A stretch of DNA of 64,000 nt from an uncultured Paracoccaceae bacterium (GTDB taxonomy: Bacteria; Pseudomonadota; Alphaproteobacteria; Rhodobacterales; Rhodobacteraceae): the NCBI GenBank assembly GCA_947500135.1, contig CANMQX010000004.1, forward strand, positions 186,001 to 250,000. The letters run 5' to 3'. A program made the position numbers and the translations under genes. Below the pieces are notes generated by a model. That model was not told the origin of the DNA, searched no databases, and saw only the letters and a program-made list of their open reading frames with translations. Positions 10,281-21,564 of the stretch are shown here, one piece after another; position 1 is the stretch's first letter, and each line of letters opens with the position of its first letter.

Positions 10281-11175
10281 CTCCCAGACTGGTCAGGGCG
10301 GCAGGGCCAAAGAATTCGGTTTCCGGGGTTAATAGACGGCCCGGATCATTGATTTCCTCATGCGGTTGGGCGCGCAACACGCGCAGGAACTCCAACCGCT
10401 GATAATCAGCAGCAAGCCGCACGCGCAAGCGGCGGTCATTGCCAAGTGCGACTTGACCGACCAGCAGGTCAGCCGGGAAAACGCCACCGTCACCTGATGA
10501 AACGACCCGGTCGCCAGGGCGGATCAGGGCGGTATCTTCCAAAAATTCCAGCGGCGGGGTCAGCGTGTTGTCACCGGCCAGAATGGCCTTTTGGCCCGAT
10601 GGCTGGATTGTCACCGGAATGCGGCTCGACGTATCGGTCAGCAACATCACCCGGCTGGTATCCTGCCCAACGCCCGCGATACGGCCGACAAGGCCAATGC
10701 CATCCATCGTGGGCCAACCGTCGATGATCCCATCCCGCTGCCCAACATTGACCAGCACGGATTGGCGAAAGGGTGATCCGCTATCAGTAATGACCACGCC
10801 GGTGACATAGGTCAGCTGTGGATCAATCTGCACATTGTTAAGGCCCAACAGCTTTGCGTTTTCCTGCTCCAGCTGCAACGCGGCTTCTTTCCAGGCTTTC
10901 ATCTGCTGCAACTCACGGCGCAGGTCCTGGTTCTGGGCGGCCAGTTGCTGATAGCTTTGGAAATCGCTGATCAGGTTGGCAATGCCGGTGATTGGGGCCA
11001 TAGCCCAGTCAAAGGATGGGACGATCTTGTCAATGGCGGCAGCCCGAAACCGTTCGACCCGCGGGCTGTCGATGCGCCAGATCAGAAATGTGCCCATCAG
11101 CGCAAGCAGGAAGATCCCGACCAGCAATCTGCGGATCGGGCCAACATAGTCTTCGCTGTTCTTATCCTTAGCCAA
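10264..11175 (-). CDS. mreC: Rod shape-determining protein MreC
   Basis: N-terminal TM plus coiled coil and MreC beta domain (DSGSPFRQSVLVNVGQRDGIIDGWPTMDGIGLVGRI). Confidence 0.93.
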   Translation of the reverse strand: MAKDKNSEDYVGPIRRLLVGIFLLALMGTFLIWRIDSPRVERFRAAAIDKIVPSFDWAMAPITGIANLISDFQSYQQLAAQNQDLRRELQQMKAWKEAALQLEQENAKLLGLNNVQIDPQLTYVTGVVITDSGSPFRQSVLVNVGQRDGIIDGWPTMDGIGLVGRIAGVGQDTSRVMLLTDTSSRIPVTIQPSGQKAILAGDNTLTPPLEFLEDTALIRPGDRVVSSGDGGVFPADLLVGQVALGNDRRLRVRLAADYQRLEFLRVLRAQPHEEINDPGRLLTPETEFFGPAALTSLGGGADG

Positions 11176-11194
11176 GGTGAACCCCGGTCGGGCG

Positions 11195-12370
<1,176 letters not shown>

Positions 12371-12444
12371 TCAACAAAAATACTGCAGAAAGCCGCACTA
12401 TTAGCGCAAATATTGTAAATTATCGATATAATTCAACACGGCAG

Positions 12445-13026
12445 TTAGCTGGGGGCGATCTGCACCTTGTCAAACACCAATTCGGAAATGACAGTTCCGC
12501 CTTCGTCAAGCCGTTGGACCGCCAGGATCAGGCCAAGCTCTGGCGCATAGTGATTTCGTGTACGGATGGTGCCGAGAGACGACGTCTGCGTCACATCGAC
12601 CACCCAAATCTGGTAGCGACAATCACCAATCTCATACGTGGTTGTGCGCGCATAATGCGCGGTGATCATCCCATTCGGAATATCGACACCACCCACTGAA
12701 ACGAACGCTTGTGACACCCAGGTCAACGTCTGATCAAGGCGGTCCAGATCAGCGACATCCGCAGAGAAGGACACAGGCGCGGAGGAAGAACCAACCGCCT
12801 TTGTCAAAGGATGAGGCGACATCAGCGCGTCGCCGGTGGTGTCGCCTGCGATGAAACGTCGTTCTGCGATCAGGCCGTTTGGCAATCTGCTATATTCCAT
12901 AGCGAAGCCTTGGGAAGTCTCCCGCAGGATGATCCCGTTTTCCAGATCAGTGCCGGTCGGGCAGCGGCTTTGCGCTGTTGTTGAGGTTGCAATCAACACC
13001 GCAACTGCCGCTGCCACAAAACGCAT
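12445..13026 (-). CDS. Hypothetical secreted protein
   Basis: 193-aa ORF with N-terminal signal peptide, abuts leuA. Confidence 0.6.
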   Translation of the reverse strand: MRFVAAAVAVLIATSTTAQSRCPTGTDLENGIILRETSQGFAMEYSRLPNGLIAERRFIAGDTTGDALMSPHPLTKAVGSSSAPVSFSADVADLDRLDQTLTWVSQAFVSVGGVDIPNGMITAHYARTTTYEIGDCRYQIWVVDVTQTSSLGTIRTRNHYAPELGLILAVQRLDEGGTVISELVFDKVQIAPS

Positions 13027-14591
13027 CAGGTTGCATCCTTGTAGCTGACACCTTTTACGTCATAACCCGGCTCGGATTGTTCCCGGCGGACCAGCAACCG
13101 GTTGAGCGCGTTGATGTAGGCCTTGGCGCTGGCGACGACCGTATCGGTATCGGCGGATTGGCCAGTTGCGATCCGCCCGTCTTCTTCCATCCGCACGGAC
13201 ACTGTTGCCTGCGCATCAGTGCCTTCGGTCACGGCGCTCACCTGATAAAGCTGCAACCGAGCCGCATGCGAAAACAACGCTTTCACTGCGTTGAATGTGG
13301 CATCCACCGGTCCGTCACCCGTGGCCGATGTTTTAACATCGGCGCCGTCAACCTCCATCACCATATCAGCCGTTTGCGGACCATCCGTGCCGCAGACCAC
13401 ACGCAGGGATTTCAGCTTGAGCCGGTCATCGCCACTGTCGTTTTGATAGACCAGCGCCATCAGGTCGTCGTCAAAGACCTCCTTTTTACGGTCAGCCAGA
13501 TCCTTGAACCGGACAAACACATCGTTCAGCTGATTGTCCGCCAGATCAAAGCCCAGTTCAGACAGTTTCGCCCGCAGCGCCGCCCGCCCCGAATGTTTGC
13601 CCAGGGGCAGGGATGTTCCGGACAGGCCGACATCCTCGGGCTTCATCACCTCGAACGTCTCGCGGTTCTTCAGCATGCCATCCTGATGGATACCGCTTTC
13701 ATGTGCAAAGGCGTTCTTGCCCACGATGGCCTTGTTGAACTGCACCGCAAAACCAGACACGGTCGCGACCCGGCGCGAGATGTTCATAATCTTGCGCGTG
13801 TCGATCTGCGTGTCATAGGGCATGATATCGCCGCGCACTTTCAGGGCCATCACGACCTCTTCGAGGGCCGTATTCCCGGCCCGTTCGCCCAGCCCGTTGA
13901 TCGTGCATTCGATCTGGCGTGCGCCGCCTTCAACAGCGGCCAGCGAATTGGCCGTAGCCATGCCAAGGTCATTATGGCAATGGGTGGCAAAGATCACCTG
14001 ATCTGCACCCGGCACCTTTTCGATCAACATACGGATCAAATCGGCGGATTCGACCGGGGCGGTATAGCCTACTGTGTCGGGGATGTTGATCGTGGTCGCA
14101 CCCGCCTTGATCGCGATTTCGACGGTGCGGCACAGAAAATCCTCTTCGGTGCGTGTCGCATCCATGGATGACCATTGCACGTTGTCACACAGGTTGCGGG
14201 CATGGGTGACGCAGTCATGAATGCGGTCGGCCATTTCATCTTGCGTCAGGTTCGGGATCGCCCGATGCAACGGCGATGTGCCGATAAAGGTATGGATGCG
14301 TGGCTGGCGTGCGTGTTTCACGGCCTCCCAACAGCGGTCGATATCTTTAAAATTCGCCCGCGACAGCCCGCAGATCACGGATGTTTTGGCGCGGCCCGCG
14401 ATTTCGCTGACGGCTTTAAAATCACCCTCAGAGGCGATAGGAAAACCGGCTTCGATGATATCGACGCCCATATCGTCCAAAAGTTCTGCGATCTCCAGTT
14501 TTTCGTCATGGGTCATTGTGGCACCCGGGGACTGTTCGCCGTCGCGCAGGGTGGTATCGAAGATCAGGACTTTATCCTTGGTCATGATCAT
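13026..14591 (-). CDS. leuA: 2-isopropylmalate synthase
   Basis: [56 protein letters not shown]. Confidence 0.97.
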   Translation of the reverse strand: MIMTKDKVLIFDTTLRDGEQSPGATMTHDEKLEIAELLDDMGVDIIEAGFPIASEGDFKAVSEIAGRAKTSVICGLSRANFKDIDRCWEAVKHARQPRIHTFIGTSPLHRAIPNLTQDEMADRIHDCVTHARNLCDNVQWSSMDATRTEEDFLCRTVEIAIKAGATTINIPDTVGYTAPVESADLIRMLIEKVPGADQVIFATHCHNDLGMATANSLAAVEGGARQIECTINGLGERAGNTALEEVVMALKVRGDIMPYDTQIDTRKIMNISRRVATVSGFAVQFNKAIVGKNAFAHESGIHQDGMLKNRETFEVMKPEDVGLSGTSLPLGKHSGRAALRAKLSELGFDLADNQLNDVFVRFKDLADRKKEVFDDDLMALVYQNDSGDDRLKLKSLRVVCGTDGPQTADMVMEVDGADVKTSATGDGPVDATFNAVKALFSHAARLQLYQVSAVTEGTDAQATVSVRMEEDGRIATGQSADTDTVVASAKAYINALNRLLVRREQSEPGYDVKGVSYKDAT

Positions 14592-14597
14592 GCTCCT

Positions 14598-14954
14598 TTA
14601 AATATGGTCTTTGGGGGCGGCGGGTCTGTCCGCATCGCCGGAATTGGGTTCGCCTTTGGGTTCGATCAAAAGAACTTTGACCTCTTGTTCGGCACGGGGG
14701 CGGTGTACGACGCCCTGCGGGACGATGAAAAGCTCGCCTGCGCTCACTTTCACACTGTCCTGACCTTCAAGGTCCATGAACATCTCGCCATTAAGGACAA
14801 GAAAGAAGTCATCTGTACTGTCGTGTTTGTGAAAGGGAAATTCGCCCTGAAACTTCACGACCATGACGTCGTTGTCGTTATAGGCGGACACCACTTTGGG
14901 GTCCCAATGGGTATCGAACAGGCTGAGTTTCTCAGCGAGATTGATCGTTTTCAT
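14598..14954 (-). CDS. Cupin-domain protein
   Basis: HKHDSTDDFFLVLNGEMFMDLEGQDSVKVSAGELFIVPQGVVHRP. Confidence 0.8.
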   Translation of the reverse strand: MKTINLAEKLSLFDTHWDPKVVSAYNDNDVMVVKFQGEFPFHKHDSTDDFFLVLNGEMFMDLEGQDSVKVSAGELFIVPQGVVHRPRAEQEVKVLLIEPKGEPNSGDADRPAAPKDHI

Positions 14955-15223
14955 GATTATTCCTTAGCTAGACGTGTTTTGGCGCTGGTCCCCTCTGAGC
15001 GGTCGCGCCGAATGGCACGCTCAGAGGCTGCTAAGAAGTAGGATGTCGCGCAGAAGCAGACCCTTAGGGCCTTTGCTGGGGATATGTGCGCAGTTCATCA
15101 TGGCCGCAACTATACAAATGTTTCAAAGGTTGAAAAGTCATGAATTGCCGAAAGGCCGGGTTTTTGTGATCGGCCGGAACATCCAACACTTCGCTTCTGC
15201 GCAATTCAGGCTAGGCTGACCTG

Positions 15224-15919
15224 ATGCGTGGATTACGATCAACCTTGGCCATCAGCAGTCTGCTGTGCTTAGCAACGCCAGCCCTGACCTGCGATCTGGC
15301 GCTTGCCTTGGCCTTTGATGTTTCAGGTTCCGTCAATGCCGATGAATACCGGCTGCAAGTTGATGGTCTGGCCGCTGCCCTGCGCGACGGATCTGTGTCA
15401 GAGTCGCTGGTGCGCGGTCGCGTCGCCGTCATGGTCATGCAATGGACGGGATCATCGCGGCAGCACATCTCGCTGCCATGGCGGCGGATTGAAAGTTTCG
15501 CGGATGTGGATCAGCTGGCGGTGGATGTGGCCGGTATCGAACGCGGCTGGCGGGACTATTCGACTGCAATTGGCGAGGCGATGCAGCTTGCGCTGGTCAG
15601 TTTTGATGATGTTCCCGATTGCGCGCGGCATGTCCTCGATATCTCGGCTGATGGTGTATCAAACGAGGGTATCCTGCCACAGGACGTACGCCCGGCGATG
15701 GCCGCCGCCGGAATCATCGTCAACGGCCTTGCCATCGAGAGCGATGTTGACGGGTTGGTCGATTACTTTCGCCAACGGGTCATCACCGGCCCCGGCGCAT
15801 TTGTAATCAGCGCATCCGACTACACCGACTATCCCCGTGCCATCAGGCAAAAGATGCTGCGCGAGGTCACCGATCAGTTCGCTGACCTAGAACATCAGGC
15901 AATCCGCGCCGGGCGGTAG
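15224..15919 (+). CDS. DUF1194 (VWA-like) secreted protein
   Basis: LALAFDVSGSVNADEYRLQVDGLAAAL MIDAS-like motif, RHVLDISADGVSN. Confidence 0.8.
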   Translation: MRGLRSTLAISSLLCLATPALTCDLALALAFDVSGSVNADEYRLQVDGLAAALRDGSVSESLVRGRVAVMVMQWTGSSRQHISLPWRRIESFADVDQLAVDVAGIERGWRDYSTAIGEAMQLALVSFDDVPDCARHVLDISADGVSNEGILPQDVRPAMAAAGIIVNGLAIESDVDGLVDYFRQRVITGPGAFVISASDYTDYPRAIRQKMLREVTDQFADLEHQAIRAGR

Positions 15920-16648
15920 TGGGTCAGCCCCGTCAGGCAGCGTCGGCAGATAGGAAAATGATGCAATGCTGGCACCGCCATCAAAGGCGATGAAAATCTG
16001 GTTTGACCCGGGGCGGATCGCGATGCCTTCGGGGTCTTCGCCATATGGCAATAACGAAACCGTCCCAAGAAGCCTGCCCGCACTGTCAAATTCATAAAGG
16101 CTGTTGGACCCTTCCCAGTCATCTACGATCAGCAGATATCCGGTGCGCGGGTCGCGGGCGATGCCCTGCGCCTCTGTCAGGGGCGGGTCCAGATCAAGGG
16201 TGCTGATCTGGCGAATGATGCGCCCATCCGGGGTCAGCCACGTCATCCGCTCCGGATCATCTTCGACCATGATGACCGCCCCATCGGCATCGATGGCCAA
16301 CCCTTCTGTATCGGCCCAGAGCATATCCACCTTGAACGGATCGGCCAGTGCTGCGCCATCCTTGCTGAGCCTTTGAAAACCGCCCAGCCCATCGGCCACC
16401 AGCAGCGCGTCGCCTTCCACGGTGATCGCCTTGATCCGGGACAGATCACTGCCGAACCGGCGCAATTCTTGCCCTTGCAGGGTGACCAATGTGACCTCCG
16501 GCCCCTCATTGGCGATCCATAGACCGCAGAATGTCGGGTCATAGTCCAGACTGGCAGGGCGGTTCAGGTCATAGCTGTCGATATAGGTCAGTTCCAACGC
16601 ATGTGTCGGATTGGCCAGCAAAAGCAGACAGGTCAGCAATGCGCGCAT
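15887..16648 (-). CDS. Secreted beta-propeller protein (esterase-like/SdiA-regulated type)
   Basis: Signal peptide; repeated blade-like segments (EGLAIDADGAVIMVEDDPERMTWLTPDGRI; EGIAIRPGSNQIFIAFDGG). Confidence 0.6.
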   Translation of the reverse strand: MRALLTCLLLLANPTHALELTYIDSYDLNRPASLDYDPTFCGLWIANEGPEVTLVTLQGQELRRFGSDLSRIKAITVEGDALLVADGLGGFQRLSKDGAALADPFKVDMLWADTEGLAIDADGAVIMVEDDPERMTWLTPDGRIIRQISTLDLDPPLTEAQGIARDPRTGYLLIVDDWEGSNSLYEFDSAGRLLGTVSLLPYGEDPEGIAIRPGSNQIFIAFDGGASIASFSYLPTLPDGADPLPPGADCLMF

Positions 16649-16709
16649 GGAAACCTCCTTGTCACTCTATCAGGTGGCGCTAAATCACGCCAAGTCAAAG
16701 GAGAAGACG

Positions 16710-17372
16710 ATGCGCGCATTGATTATCGGGGCAAGTGGCGGGATCGGGGGGGCCGTCAGCGCGCAGTTACGGTCACAGGAATGGGAGGTCACAACACTGT
16801 CCCGTTCCGAAGACGGGTTCGATGTGGGTAATGCGGGATCGGTGGACAAGATGCTGGACCGGATCGCCGGGCCGTTTGATCTGATCTTTATAGCCGTCGG
16901 CATCCTTGCCCCGCTTTGGGGCAAACCGGAAAAGGCGCTGGCGTCGGTCAAGCCCGAGGATATGAGCCTTGTCTTTGCCGTCAACGCAATCGGCCCGGCG
17001 CTGATCCTGCGGCACGCGGCGCGGCTTTTGCCCAAGGATGGGCGTGGGGTGGTTGCCACGCTATCCGCGCGGGTCGGGTCCATCGGGGATAATCAAATCG
17101 GTGGCTGGTATTCCTATCGCGCCTCTAAGGCCGCGCTGAACCAGATCATCCATGGTGCTGCCATTGAACTTGGACGCTCACATAAAAAATCGATCTGCGT
17201 GGCCCTGCATCCGGGCACGGTCGCCACCCCCTTCACCGCCAACTATGCCGGGCGCCACAAGACGGTGCCCGCGTCCGAGGCCGCAGCGAACCTGCTGAAC
17301 GTCATAGGCAACCTGACCCCAAAACAATCGGGCGGTTTTTTTGACTATGACGGGCAAGAGGTTCCCTGGTGA
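16710..17372 (+). CDS. Short-chain dehydrogenase/reductase
   Basis: MRALIIGASGGIGGAV (GxxxGxG), YSYRASKAALN (YxxxK). Confidence 0.88.
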   Translation: MRALIIGASGGIGGAVSAQLRSQEWEVTTLSRSEDGFDVGNAGSVDKMLDRIAGPFDLIFIAVGILAPLWGKPEKALASVKPEDMSLVFAVNAIGPALILRHAARLLPKDGRGVVATLSARVGSIGDNQIGGWYSYRASKAALNQIIHGAAIELGRSHKKSICVALHPGTVATPFTANYAGRHKTVPASEAAANLLNVIGNLTPKQSGGFFDYDGQEVPW

Positions 17373-18892
17373 GGCTGGTTCTTGTTCTGGGTGATCAGCT
17401 GTCGCCTGATCTAAGCGCTTTGCGCAAATGCGACAAGGACAGTGACGTGGTGGTCATGGCCGAGGTTGCGGATGAGGCGGCATATGTCCCGCATCACCCC
17501 AAAAAGATCGCCTTTCTTTTCGCCGCGATGCGCAAATTCGCGGCCAAGCTGCGCGATGATGGTTGGCAGGTGGCCTATACCCGGTTGGATGATGATGAAA
17601 GCACCGGGTCGATCACGGGCGAATTGATCCGGCGGGCTGCTGAACATGATGCGTCAGGCGTTGTTTATACCGAACCCGGTGAATGGCGATTAATCAACGC
17701 CTTGGGTGATATGCCCATCAAAACCCATCAACTGCCCGATGACCGGTTCATCGCCTCGCATCAGGAATTCCATGATTGGGCCGAGGGGCGCAAGCAGTTG
17801 CGGATGGAGTATTTCTATCGCGACATGCGCCGTAAAACCGGCCTGTTGATGGATGGGGACGAGCCCGAGGGTGGCAAATGGAACTACGATCACGATAATC
17901 GCAAACCTGCACCGGATCAGGTGGACTACAGCGGCCCGATGCAATTCAAACCCGACACGATCACCGCAGAGGTGCTTGACCTTGTCGAAAACCGGTTTGA
18001 TGACAATTTCGGTGCGCTGCGCCCCTTCTGGTTTGCGACTGATACGGGGCAGGCCCGGCAACATCTGGCGCATTGGATCAAGGGCGGCCTGCCCAAATTC
18101 GGTGATTTTCAGGATGCGATGCTGAACGATCACCAGTTCCTTTATCACGCGATCATCGGGCTTTACCTGAATGCCGGGCTGCTTGACCCGCTGGAGGTCT
18201 GCGTGCAGGCCGAACAGGCTTACAACGACGGGCACGCGCCGCTGAATGCCGTCGAAGGTTTCATTCGCCAGATCATCGGCTGGCGCGAATATGTGCGTGG
18301 CATCTATTTCCGCGAAGGGCCGGATTATGTGACCCGCAACGTGCTGGGCCATGACCGCAAACTGCCTGCGATGTATTGGGGTGGTGACACCAAAATGAAC
18401 TGCATGGCCAAATCCTTGGCCCAGACCCGGGAACAAGCATACGCCCATCACATCCAGCGCCTGATGGTCACCGGTAACTTTGCCCTGCTGGCAGGCATCG
18501 ACCCGGCGCAGGTGCATGAATGGTATCTGGCCGTCTATGCTGATGCCTATGAATGGGTGGAGGCACCCAATGTCATCGGCATGTCGCAATTTGCGGATGA
18601 CGGGATTATTGCGTCAAAACCCTACATCTCGTCTGGGAACTATATCCACAAAATGTCGGATTATTGCGGTTCATGTGCCTACAAGGTGAAGGACAAGACA
18701 GGCGATGATGCCTGCCCGTTCAACCTGCTTTATTGGCACTTTCTTGACCGGCACCGCGACAGGTTTGCGGGCAATCCGCGTATGGGCAACATGTACCGGG
18801 TTTGGGACCGGATGGATGATGACCGGCGCGAAACGGTTGTTGCAGAGGCTAACAATTGGTTGGCGCGGCTTGACGCAGGTGCGCCGGTGTAA
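17369..18892 (+). CDS. Cryptochrome/photolyase-related protein (FeS-BCP / prokaryotic (6-4) photolyase type)
   Basis: RLVLVLGDQLSPDLSAL ... GDTKMNCMAKSLAQTREQAYAHHIQRLMVTGNFALLAGIDP...CGSCAYKVKDKTGDDACPFNLLYW; GTG start. Confidence 0.9.
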   Translation: MRLVLVLGDQLSPDLSALRKCDKDSDVVVMAEVADEAAYVPHHPKKIAFLFAAMRKFAAKLRDDGWQVAYTRLDDDESTGSITGELIRRAAEHDASGVVYTEPGEWRLINALGDMPIKTHQLPDDRFIASHQEFHDWAEGRKQLRMEYFYRDMRRKTGLLMDGDEPEGGKWNYDHDNRKPAPDQVDYSGPMQFKPDTITAEVLDLVENRFDDNFGALRPFWFATDTGQARQHLAHWIKGGLPKFGDFQDAMLNDHQFLYHAIIGLYLNAGLLDPLEVCVQAEQAYNDGHAPLNAVEGFIRQIIGWREYVRGIYFREGPDYVTRNVLGHDRKLPAMYWGGDTKMNCMAKSLAQTREQAYAHHIQRLMVTGNFALLAGIDPAQVHEWYLAVYADAYEWVEAPNVIGMSQFADDGIIASKPYISSGNYIHKMSDYCGSCAYKVKDKTGDDACPFNLLYWHFLDRHRDRFAGNPRMGNMYRVWDRMDDDRRETVVAEANNWLARLDAGAPV

Positions 18893-19012
18893 CCAGCAGT
18901 CCGACTAATGCAGTCATTCATTCGTCACATATCAGCGTAAATGGCTGTTTATTAGTTTGAAATTTACCTACTGCCGTTTAAGGGTGACGCGGGGGCATAT
19001 GGAGTACGAGTA

Positions 19013-20356
19013 ATGAATTTTTATACCAAGAGTTTCGCGGCAGTTGTTGTCGCCTCGCTTTTGCCTTTTGCGGCCACAGGCCAGAATAACCGATCAACAA
19101 TCCAATGCGGTCAGATTTACACGGTCGTCTCTGGCGACACACTTGGGCATATCAGCGCGCGCGCCTATGGCACCAGCCGCGCCTACACAACGATTTTTGA
19201 TGCCAACACTGCGGTGATTGGATCAAACCCGAACCTGATCCAGATTGGTCAGCGGCTGCAAATCCCGTGCCCTCCCGGACAGGAACCTGCAACATCAACC
19301 GCAAGGACCCCGGCGGCTGAACAGCCAGCTGCAGAAGAAGAAGTCGTTGCAGTCAGCGAGACAGGGCAGGATCCAGCCCCAACCGATGGGCCGCTGACGC
19401 TGACGTTCAACAAGACATCAGCGCCGAAATTCATCATGAATAGCGGGATTATCGATCTCTACCTTGCAGAGATTACCGAAGTGACCGAAGGGCGCGTGCA
19501 ATTCACCGACCCGGATATCATGAACCGCAACCCGCGGGACCAATATGACCTTGTGACCTCCGGTCAGGTTGATGGCACATATATCTTTAATGGTGACCTG
19601 CGTGCGTCACACCCGCTGTTGCAACTTCCAATGTTACCCCTGATGGGCGGTTCGGCAGAACAGACGGCCGTGTCGCTTTGGCGGTTGCATAACACCTACC
19701 TGTCGCAGACCGACTATCTCGACGACGTACATCTGCTGGGCTTTATCGCGGCACCGGCTGCGCATATCTGGCGGTTGAGCGATGAACCAGTTGTCGTTGG
19801 CGACAATATTGCCAACAAAAACAACTATGCGGTTCCCTATTTTGAAGGTCTCGACACGCGTGGCCCGGCGGCTGTGCGTGACGAAGTTTCGATGCGTCTG
19901 ACTGCCTTCAACGAGGAAAGCAACGGCACGCTGACCTTCTTCATGGCGCATGGTGCCGCGCGTGCGGCCGGCGTCTGGACAGACGACCGGACTGTCACGG
20001 AAGTTCCCAATGGTCTTTATACGCCGACCTTCTCTGTCGTGTTGTCAAACGAAGCATGGGCGCAGATTTCCGAGCAGGACCGTCAGGCAATCTGGGACAT
20101 CTCTGGCGAACGTCTGGCGCGTCGGTCCGCATCTTGGGATGCGTTCGATAACGGCCACCGGTCGCATATGCTTGATACCGGTCTGAACGCGGTCAAGGCG
20201 GATGATGCGCTGCTGGCAGAGCTGGAAGGCGTCACCGCATCGCGGTTGGAAGGCTGGAAAAACCAGGCAGAGGCGCTTGGTATCGCAGGTGCAGACGCGA
20301 TCAATGCCTATCGCAGCGATCTGGCTTCACTGCAGGACAGGCTGATCTTCGAATAA
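19013..20356 (+). CDS. LysM-domain protein fused to a TRAP-transporter DctP-like substrate-binding domain
   Basis: YTVVSGDTLGHISARAYGTSRAYTTIFDANTAVIGSNPNLIQIGQRLQIPCP (LysM), then a C-terminal DctP-like domain. Confidence 0.75.
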   Translation: MNFYTKSFAAVVVASLLPFAATGQNNRSTIQCGQIYTVVSGDTLGHISARAYGTSRAYTTIFDANTAVIGSNPNLIQIGQRLQIPCPPGQEPATSTARTPAAEQPAAEEEVVAVSETGQDPAPTDGPLTLTFNKTSAPKFIMNSGIIDLYLAEITEVTEGRVQFTDPDIMNRNPRDQYDLVTSGQVDGTYIFNGDLRASHPLLQLPMLPLMGGSAEQTAVSLWRLHNTYLSQTDYLDDVHLLGFIAAPAAHIWRLSDEPVVVGDNIANKNNYAVPYFEGLDTRGPAAVRDEVSMRLTAFNEESNGTLTFFMAHGAARAAGVWTDDRTVTEVPNGLYTPTFSVVLSNEAWAQISEQDRQAIWDISGERLARRSASWDAFDNGHRSHMLDTGLNAVKADDALLAELEGVTASRLEGWKNQAEALGIAGADAINAYRSDLASLQDRLIFE

Positions 20357-20365
20357 GCGCGGCGC

Positions 20366-20422
20366 ATATCGCAATAAGTCGAATGGGGTCGGTGTTTCCG
20401 GCCCCATTTTTTATTGCGATAT
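20366..20422 (+). terminator. Nested stem-loop; inner part is an intrinsic terminator for the LysM-DctP gene
   Basis: Inner GGGGtCGG-tgttt-CCGgCCCC followed by T6; outer perfect 12-bp stem ATATCGCAATAA / TTATTGCGATAT. Confidence 0.8.
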
Positions 20423-20446
20423 GCTCAGTGAGGTTCCCGTTAATCA

Positions 20447-20472
20447 AAAAATGATAGACGTCTATCATTTTT
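20447..20472. promoter_or_regulatory. 26-bp perfect palindrome, candidate LacI-family operator
   Basis: AAAAATGATAGACGTCTATCATTTTT about 55 bp upstream of the LacI-type gene. Confidence 0.7.
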
Positions 20473-20526
20473 GCGATATGATACCGCCCATACCGGCGCT
20501 TTGAGCTGCGCCACAGGGGGGATCTG

Positions 20527-21564
20527 GTGTATTCACCGACATTGACAGATGTGGCGCGCGCGGCCGGCGTATCCTACGCGACGGCTGATCGCGTGGTGAA
20601 CCGACGCGGCAGTGTGTCGGAAAAGGCCATGCGCAAAGTGAACGCTGCTGTCACCGATCTGGGCTATATCCGCAATGTGGCCGCCGCCAACCTGGCGCAA
20701 AAACGGACCTATCGTTTTGTCTTTCTACTGCCCGATGGGCCCAACGCCTTTTTCCAGACGATCCTGCAGATCATCAAAGCACAGGGACAAGCCCGCGAGA
20801 ACACAACACTGGACCACATCGATGTTCCCGCCTTTGACGAAGATGCGTTGCGCACCCATCTTGCCGGATTGCGCGGCCAGAAGATCGACGGCGTTGCCGT
20901 TGTCGGGCTGGATGCAAACGGGCTGGCACCGGAACTGAACGCGTTGCAAGGGCAGGGCGTTCCGGTCGTCTCACTCATCTCGGACCTGCCGCATGACCAG
21001 CGTGCGGCCTATATCGGGATCGACAATATCGCTGCTGGGAAAACCGCCGCGCGACTACTGGGGCTGGCCCATGGGGGGCAGCCGGGGCAGGTGCAACTGC
21101 TTGCCGGTGATCTGACAGCGCGCGACCACCGGGACCGGTTGGAAGGGTTCCAGCAAGTGATCGCCACTGATTTCCCGGCCATCACCCTGCTCCCCTTGAT
21201 CGAAGGGCGCGACGATAGTGCGCTGATCCAAAAGGCAATGACAGACCGCCTTGCCACACACCCGAATATGACTGCGATTTACAGCCTTGGGGCGGGCAAT
21301 AGCGGGCTGATCGACGCCCTGCAGTCCCAGCCGCAACGTCCGCTCGTGGCTGTGCACGAACTGGTTGCCCATGCAAAAACAGCCCTGACCGATGGCCTGT
21401 TCCACTTCGTGATCGACCAGCGCCCGGAAGAGGAAATCGACGCAGCGCTCAACCTGATGCGCGCGCTGATCGACAACGTACCGCCACCACCGGCCAAACC
21501 AATCCTGCCCACGATTTACCTACGCGACAATCTTCCCCCTCAGCCTGAACAGGAACCCATCTAA
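20527..21564 (+). CDS. LacI-family transcriptional regulator
   Basis: LTDVARAAGVSYATADRVVNRRGSVSEKAMRKVNAAVTDLGYIRN. Confidence 0.92.
   Translation: MYSPTLTDVARAAGVSYATADRVVNRRGSVSEKAMRKVNAAVTDLGYIRNVAAANLAQKRTYRFVFLLPDGPNAFFQTILQIIKAQGQARENTTLDHIDVPAFDEDALRTHLAGLRGQKIDGVAVVGLDANGLAPELNALQGQGVPVVSLISDLPHDQRAAYIGIDNIAAGKTAARLLGLAHGGQPGQVQLLAGDLTARDHRDRLEGFQQVIATDFPAITLLPLIEGRDDSALIQKAMTDRLATHPNMTAIYSLGAGNSGLIDALQSQPQRPLVAVHELVAHAKTALTDGLFHFVIDQRPEEEIDAALNLMRALIDNVPPPPAKPILPTIYLRDNLPPQPEQEPI

Noticed and set aside
12978-14171. 397-aa plus-strand ORF
   Set aside because: Antisense to leuA, which has full motif support; a typical high-GC shadow ORF.
17690-18589. 299-aa minus-strand ORF
   Set aside because: Antisense shadow of the photolyase-related gene.
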